Shown: piece by piece, positions 60,628 through 64,000 of the stretch
How positions within the stretch are numbered: position 1 is the stretch's first letter
Layout: each line of letters opens with the position of its first letter
Origin: Allobosea sp. Tri-44
GTDB lineage: Bacteria; Pseudomonadota; Alphaproteobacteria; Rhizobiales; Beijerinckiaceae
Direction: 5' to 3'
NCBI RefSeq assembly: GCF_004123845.1
Contig: NZ_NBDP01000007.1
Span: forward strand, 536,138 to 600,137
DNA: 64,000 nt
Notes under the pieces: generated by a model
The model's input: the letters and a program-made list of their open reading frames with translations, nothing else
Databases searched by the model: none
What the model was told of the DNA's origin: nothing
Position numbers and translations under genes: made by a program

Positions 60628-60742
60628 TGCCACGCGCCGCCCGGCCGATCCGCATCGCCGAGATCTGCCGCGCGAAAGGGCCGCGCGTCCGCACCCGTCG
60701 CCAGTGACGAACTATCCCATAAAAAGCAAAAGAGGAGCGGGA

Positions 60743-61591
60743 ATGATGACAAAACTTTCGTTCAGAAACGCGATGGCATCGCTTGTGCTGTCGTCGTCCA
60801 TGCTGTGGGGCGTGGCCGCCGCACAGGCCCAGTCCCTGCCGCCGCTGCCCAAAGCGGTCAAGGACGCCGGGGCGCTCCGCATCGGCGTGCGCTGCGACGC
60901 GCCGCCCTTCGGCCAGTCGGCCACCGATGGCAAGCCGGTCGGCATTGAGATCGACATCGCAAAGCAGCTTGGCGTCTATGCGTTCGGCTCGGCCGACAAG
61001 GCGGAACTGACCTGCGTCACTACGGACGCGCGCATCCCTTCGCTGACCGCCCGCAAGATAGATCTGATCGTGGCGACGCTCGGCCGCACTCCGCCCCGTG
61101 AGCAGGTGATCGATTATTCGACGATCTACTATTGGGGCAGCAGCAACGTCGCCGTGCTGAAGGACAGCCCGGTGCAGAGTCTGGCCGAGCTGAAGGGCAG
61201 GTCGATCCTGATCGTGAAGGGTGGCAACCAGATTAACTGGCTGCGCAACAATATTCCGGACGTTCAGTTCGTGCAGCTCAACACCGCCTCGGACAGCCTG
61301 CAGGCCCTGTTCCAGGGACGCGCGGACGCCTACGTCACCGACGGTACGACGATGGCGCTGCTACTGGGCAACTATCCCAATCTGCGCGTGCTCAAGGGCG
61401 AGGTCGACCTCGGCTTCAACGGCGTCGGCATTCGCAAGGGCGAGGCCGAGATGAAGGCCTTCGTCGATGCGGCTCTCGCTCGGATGAAGGAAGAAGGCAT
61501 GCTTTCGAAGGCAGTGAAGGCCCATGTCGCCGATGCCAATCTGCAGGCGCAGATGATCCGCTCGTTCGAGACCCCGCCGCCTTCGAACTGA
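60743..61591 (+). CDS. ABC transporter periplasmic solute-binding protein (family 3)
   Basis: A 282-residue receptor from the first of two adjacent ATGs, after GAGGAG. The signal peptide ends AAAQAQ. ALRIGVRCDAPPFGQSATDG and GIEIDIAKQLG open the mature domain; RIPSLTARKIDLIVATLGRT and REQVIDYSTIYY are the hinge motifs of family 3. The frame is open upstream to 60548 but lies within the previous gene and a non-coding leader. A 12-bp stem-loop follows its stop. Confidence 0.93.
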   Translation: MMTKLSFRNAMASLVLSSSMLWGVAAAQAQSLPPLPKAVKDAGALRIGVRCDAPPFGQSATDGKPVGIEIDIAKQLGVYAFGSADKAELTCVTTDARIPSLTARKIDLIVATLGRTPPREQVIDYSTIYYWGSSNVAVLKDSPVQSLAELKGRSILIVKGGNQINWLRNNIPDVQFVQLNTASDSLQALFQGRADAYVTDGTTMALLLGNYPNLRVLKGEVDLGFNGVGIRKGEAEMKAFVDAALARMKEEGMLSKAVKAHVADANLQAQMIRSFETPPPSN

Positions 61592-61596
61592 TGGCA

Positions 61597-61630
61597 GGCG
61601 CGCCGGCGGGCGGACCGTCGCCGGCGCGCC
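61597..61630 (+). other. Intercistronic stem-loop after the solute-binding-protein gene
   Basis: A perfect 12-bp stem (GGCGCGCCGGCG with CGCCGGCGCGCC) around a ten-base loop, five bases after the stop. No proper T-run follows. It is the strongest of the four hairpins placed after receptor genes in this window. Confidence 0.75.
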
Positions 61631-61657
61631 GTTCTTTGGTCCGCCCGGGGAAGCACC

Positions 61658-62317
61658 ATGGACCTGGACTATATCCTCGGCGCGCTCCCGGACCTCATGA
61701 AGGGTCTAAAAATGACCCTGATGGTCAGCGCGCTGGCGATCAGCCTGTCTCTCGTTCTCGGGGCACTGGGAGCCGCGTTGCGAACCAGCGGCCACGCGCT
61801 CCCCCGGCGATTGGTTATCGGTTACGTGGAATTCATCCGCGGCACGCCGCTGCTGGTGCAGATATTCTTTATCTTCTTCGGCCTGCCGAGCCTCGGCATA
61901 CGCTTCTCGGTGTTCTGGTCCGGCGTCATCGCCCTGACGGTCTGGGCCACGGCGTTCCAGATCGAGAATGTCCGCGCAGGGCTCGCCTCGGTGGCGCCGG
62001 GCATTCGCGATGCGTCCGTCGCACTGGGTCTGAAGCGCTGGCAGCATGCAATCCTCGTCGTCTTGCCGATCGCTGCTCGGGCCGCTCTGCCGCCCGCCAT
62101 GAACACCGTCGTTTCGACCTTCAAGAATTCGGCCTATCTGCAGACGATCGGGCTCGTGGAACTGACCTTCGTCGCCGTCGATCGCATCGCCTATGACTTC
62201 CGCGCCGTCGAGATGTTCGCGACGATCTGCGTGATCTATCTGTTCTGCGTCTTCGTTCTGGCTGGACTGGCCAAGCTGGTCGAGCACCGGCTCAATCGGC
62301 CTTTCGCGGAACGCTGA
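61658..62317 (+). CDS. Polar amino-acid-type ABC transporter permease
   Basis: A 219-residue membrane protein with about five helices. YVEFIRGTPLLVQIFFIFFG is the conserved family motif and DASVALGLKRWQHAILVVLP the coupling loop. The start has GGGGAAG upstream. It is followed after 2 bp by the second permease. Confidence 0.93.
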   Translation: MDLDYILGALPDLMKGLKMTLMVSALAISLSLVLGALGAALRTSGHALPRRLVIGYVEFIRGTPLLVQIFFIFFGLPSLGIRFSVFWSGVIALTVWATAFQIENVRAGLASVAPGIRDASVALGLKRWQHAILVVLPIAARAALPPAMNTVVSTFKNSAYLQTIGLVELTFVAVDRIAYDFRAVEMFATICVIYLFCVFVLAGLAKLVEHRLNRPFAER

Positions 62318-62319
62318 CC

Positions 62320-63036
62320 ATGCTGCTCCTGGAGTTCCGGAATTTTCTGCTGGCGGGCTTCGCCAACACGCTGTTGCTGGCGCTCGTGCTCACGGCGGGC
62401 GCCACCCTGTGCGCTGTCATGTTCGCGGCCGCGCTATCAACGCGCTCTCGGGTCGTGACGGGGTGCGTCTACAGCCTCATCGAATGCCTGCGCGATATCC
62501 CGCTGATGGTCACCGTACTGCTGGCTTATTTCGTGCTGCCTAAGGCGGGCATCTCGCTCAATCCCTTCTGGTCGAGCGCGCTCAGCATCTCGCTTTGGGG
62601 CGGCGCCAATGGCGCGCATATCATCCGCGCCGGCCTGGCATCCGTTCCGAAAGGGCAGCATGAGGCCGCCGACGCCTTCGGCCTGCGTGGCTGGCGAAAG
62701 CTCATGCTGGTCATCCTGCCACAGGCGATGCCGGTGATCATCCCTCCCTATGTCAGCCTGGTGACGAGCCTCGTGCAGGCGAGCTCGCTCGGCGCGGTGG
62801 TCGGAGTGGAAGAAGTCTTCCGTGCAGGTCAAGTCATCATCGAGCAAACCACGCTCACGCGGGGCGGCAGTCCGGCCTATCTCGTGTACGGCTTCCTGCT
62901 CGTCATCTATTTCGTGCTGTGCTGGCTGATTTCCCTCGTCGGGCGTCGCTGCGAGCAACACTTCACCCGGCATTTGACGCGAACCGATGCAGCCTCTCCT
63001 GTGCCGCGAGGTATGACACAAGTCGTGCCTGCCTGA
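62320..63036 (+). CDS. Polar amino-acid-type ABC transporter permease
   Basis: A 238-residue membrane protein. SLIECLRDIPLMVTVLLAYF replaces the more usual Arg-Gly/Asn-Thr-Pro motif, and EAADAFGLRGWRKLMLVILP is the coupling loop. It completes the channel, but no ATP-binding gene follows: the operon stops here and mobile-element debris begins within 200 bp. The transporter must borrow an ATPase from elsewhere, or its gene was lost. Confidence 0.92.
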   Translation: MLLLEFRNFLLAGFANTLLLALVLTAGATLCAVMFAAALSTRSRVVTGCVYSLIECLRDIPLMVTVLLAYFVLPKAGISLNPFWSSALSISLWGGANGAHIIRAGLASVPKGQHEAADAFGLRGWRKLMLVILPQAMPVIIPPYVSLVTSLVQASSLGAVVGVEEVFRAGQVIIEQTTLTRGGSPAYLVYGFLLVIYFVLCWLISLVGRRCEQHFTRHLTRTDAASPVPRGMTQVVPA

Positions 63037-63039
63037 TGC

Positions 63040-63065
63040 CGGCGGCAGTGGGCTCTTTGCCGCCG
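63040..63065 (+). terminator. Stem-loop at the end of the LacI-controlled operon
   Basis: CGGCGGCA (63040-63047) pairs with TGCCGCCG (63058-63065) around a ten-base loop, starting 3 bp after the last stop. The tail has no T-run, so intrinsic termination would be weak. Confidence 0.4.
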
Positions 63066-63229
63066 CCTGGCGCATCTACCTTAAGGCGTTCGATGTCCTG
63101 ATTCGTCCACGGGACGTCTGCTTGATGGTAGTGAGCGAATGTCCGCTATGGGCGGATGTCGTTGAAGAAGTCGGCATTGCTGCGGCGATGAAGTCCTGAT
63201 TCAGTCGTCCCTGGATGGAGGGCGGCGCG

Positions 63230-63584
63230 ATGATGGGCGAACGGCGGGTGGCGCAGGAGGCGCTGTTCTACGAGTTCAGCCTGGAGCGCCACGTGCCGGA
63301 CGATCATTGGGTCCGAGCCATAGACCGGTTCGTCGATCTCTCCGATATCCGTACGCATCTGCGTCCGTTCGACAGCGAGATGGGTCGGCCCTCGATCGAT
63401 CCTGGACTGATGATCCGGATGCTGCTCATCGGCTACTGTTTCGGCATCCGTTCCGAGCGCCGTTTGTGCGATGAGGTCCACCTGAATCTGGCCTATTGCT
63501 GGTTCTGTCGGCTCGGGCTGGAGGGCGATGTGCCCGACCATTGGCCTACGCTTGACCGCCACGGCGTTTCTGGCCGCCGTTCCG

Positions 63585-63589
<5 letters not shown>
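63230..63589 (+). pseudogene. Truncated IS1182-like transposase (N-terminal part)
   Basis: The frame reads MMGERRVAQEALFYEFSLER, HVPDDHWVRAIDRFVDLSDI, GRPSIDPGLMIRMLLIGYCF, GIRSERRLCDEVHLNLAYCW, then FCRLGLEGDVPDH. This is the DUF772-type N-terminal domain of IS1182/IS5-group transposases. After VPDH the expected STFSKNRHGRFR-type sequence is replaced and the frame stops at 63589. The catalytic DDE region is absent. Confidence 0.85.
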
Positions 63590-63952
<363 letters not shown>

Positions 63953-64000
63953 ATAATTGGTGTTTTAAACGGCAACGCGGCGCTGGGTGCGGTGAGGCAC

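Overview
The window is GC-rich and densely coded. I read it as a chromosomal segment of an alphaproteobacterium of the order Hyphomicrobiales, perhaps Bosea-like. The reasons are an IalB-family protein, a SapC-family protein, an LktA-type giant exoprotein, many ABC and TRAP uptake operons with FCD, LacI and LysR regulators, and an initiator tRNA of alphaproteobacterial type. The genus is an inference; no rRNA or housekeeping marker is present.

Layout. (1) 1-23.5 kb, minus strand: a compact operon ialB - tpsA - tpsB - sapC, followed by a Tat-exported MBL-fold protein that is cut by the window edge. tpsA encodes 6,554 residues and takes up almost a third of the window. It has an LktA-type secretion domain, a 15-copy array of 80-residue repeats, a repeated helical module and a cysteine/aromatic-rich island. 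tpsB is its outer-membrane two-partner transporter. (2) 23.7-27.9 kb, minus: an MFS transporter with an unassigned winged-helix-like protein, then an SDR/TetR pair with a candidate operator. (3) 28.0-34.3 kb: a divergent envelope cassette. On the minus strand is a secreted caspase-like protease followed by an OmpA-domain protein. On the plus strand are two DUF4399 proteins (3+1 domains) and a caspase-FGE fusion whose catalytic Cys is Ser. This is the best candidate for an undescribed system. (4) 34.3-45.4 kb: a sugar-acid-type catabolic locus. A FadR/FCD regulator, SDR, enolase-superfamily enzyme, 2-hydroxyacid dehydrogenase and polar amino-acid-type ABC transporter run leftward; a TRAP transporter with two solute-binding proteins runs rightward. 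A FadR-type operator overlaps the -35 elements of both divergent promoters. (5) 45.4-56.7 kb, plus: a Liv-type ABC transporter, a LysR regulator, hydantoinase A/B, an SDR and an HpcH/HpaI aldolase. A shared LysR box lies at about -65 in front of both halves. (6) 56.7-57.2 kb: non-coding, with a decayed integrase. (7) 57.2-63.0 kb: a LacI regulator divergent from a Gfo/Idh/MocA dehydrogenase, a DAO-type oxidoreductase and a polar amino-acid-type ABC transporter without an ATPase; a perfect LacI-type palindrome fills the promoter spacer. (8) 63.1-64 kb: an IS1182-like transposase fragment joined to a decayed serine recombinase, ending across an initiator tRNA-Met gene. This marks an old integration site.

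A recurring feature is a strong RNA stem-loop just downstream of four of the five transporter solute-binding-protein genes, which would allow more binding protein than permease to be made. All functional statements rest on motifs and gene context read by eye; no database search was run.
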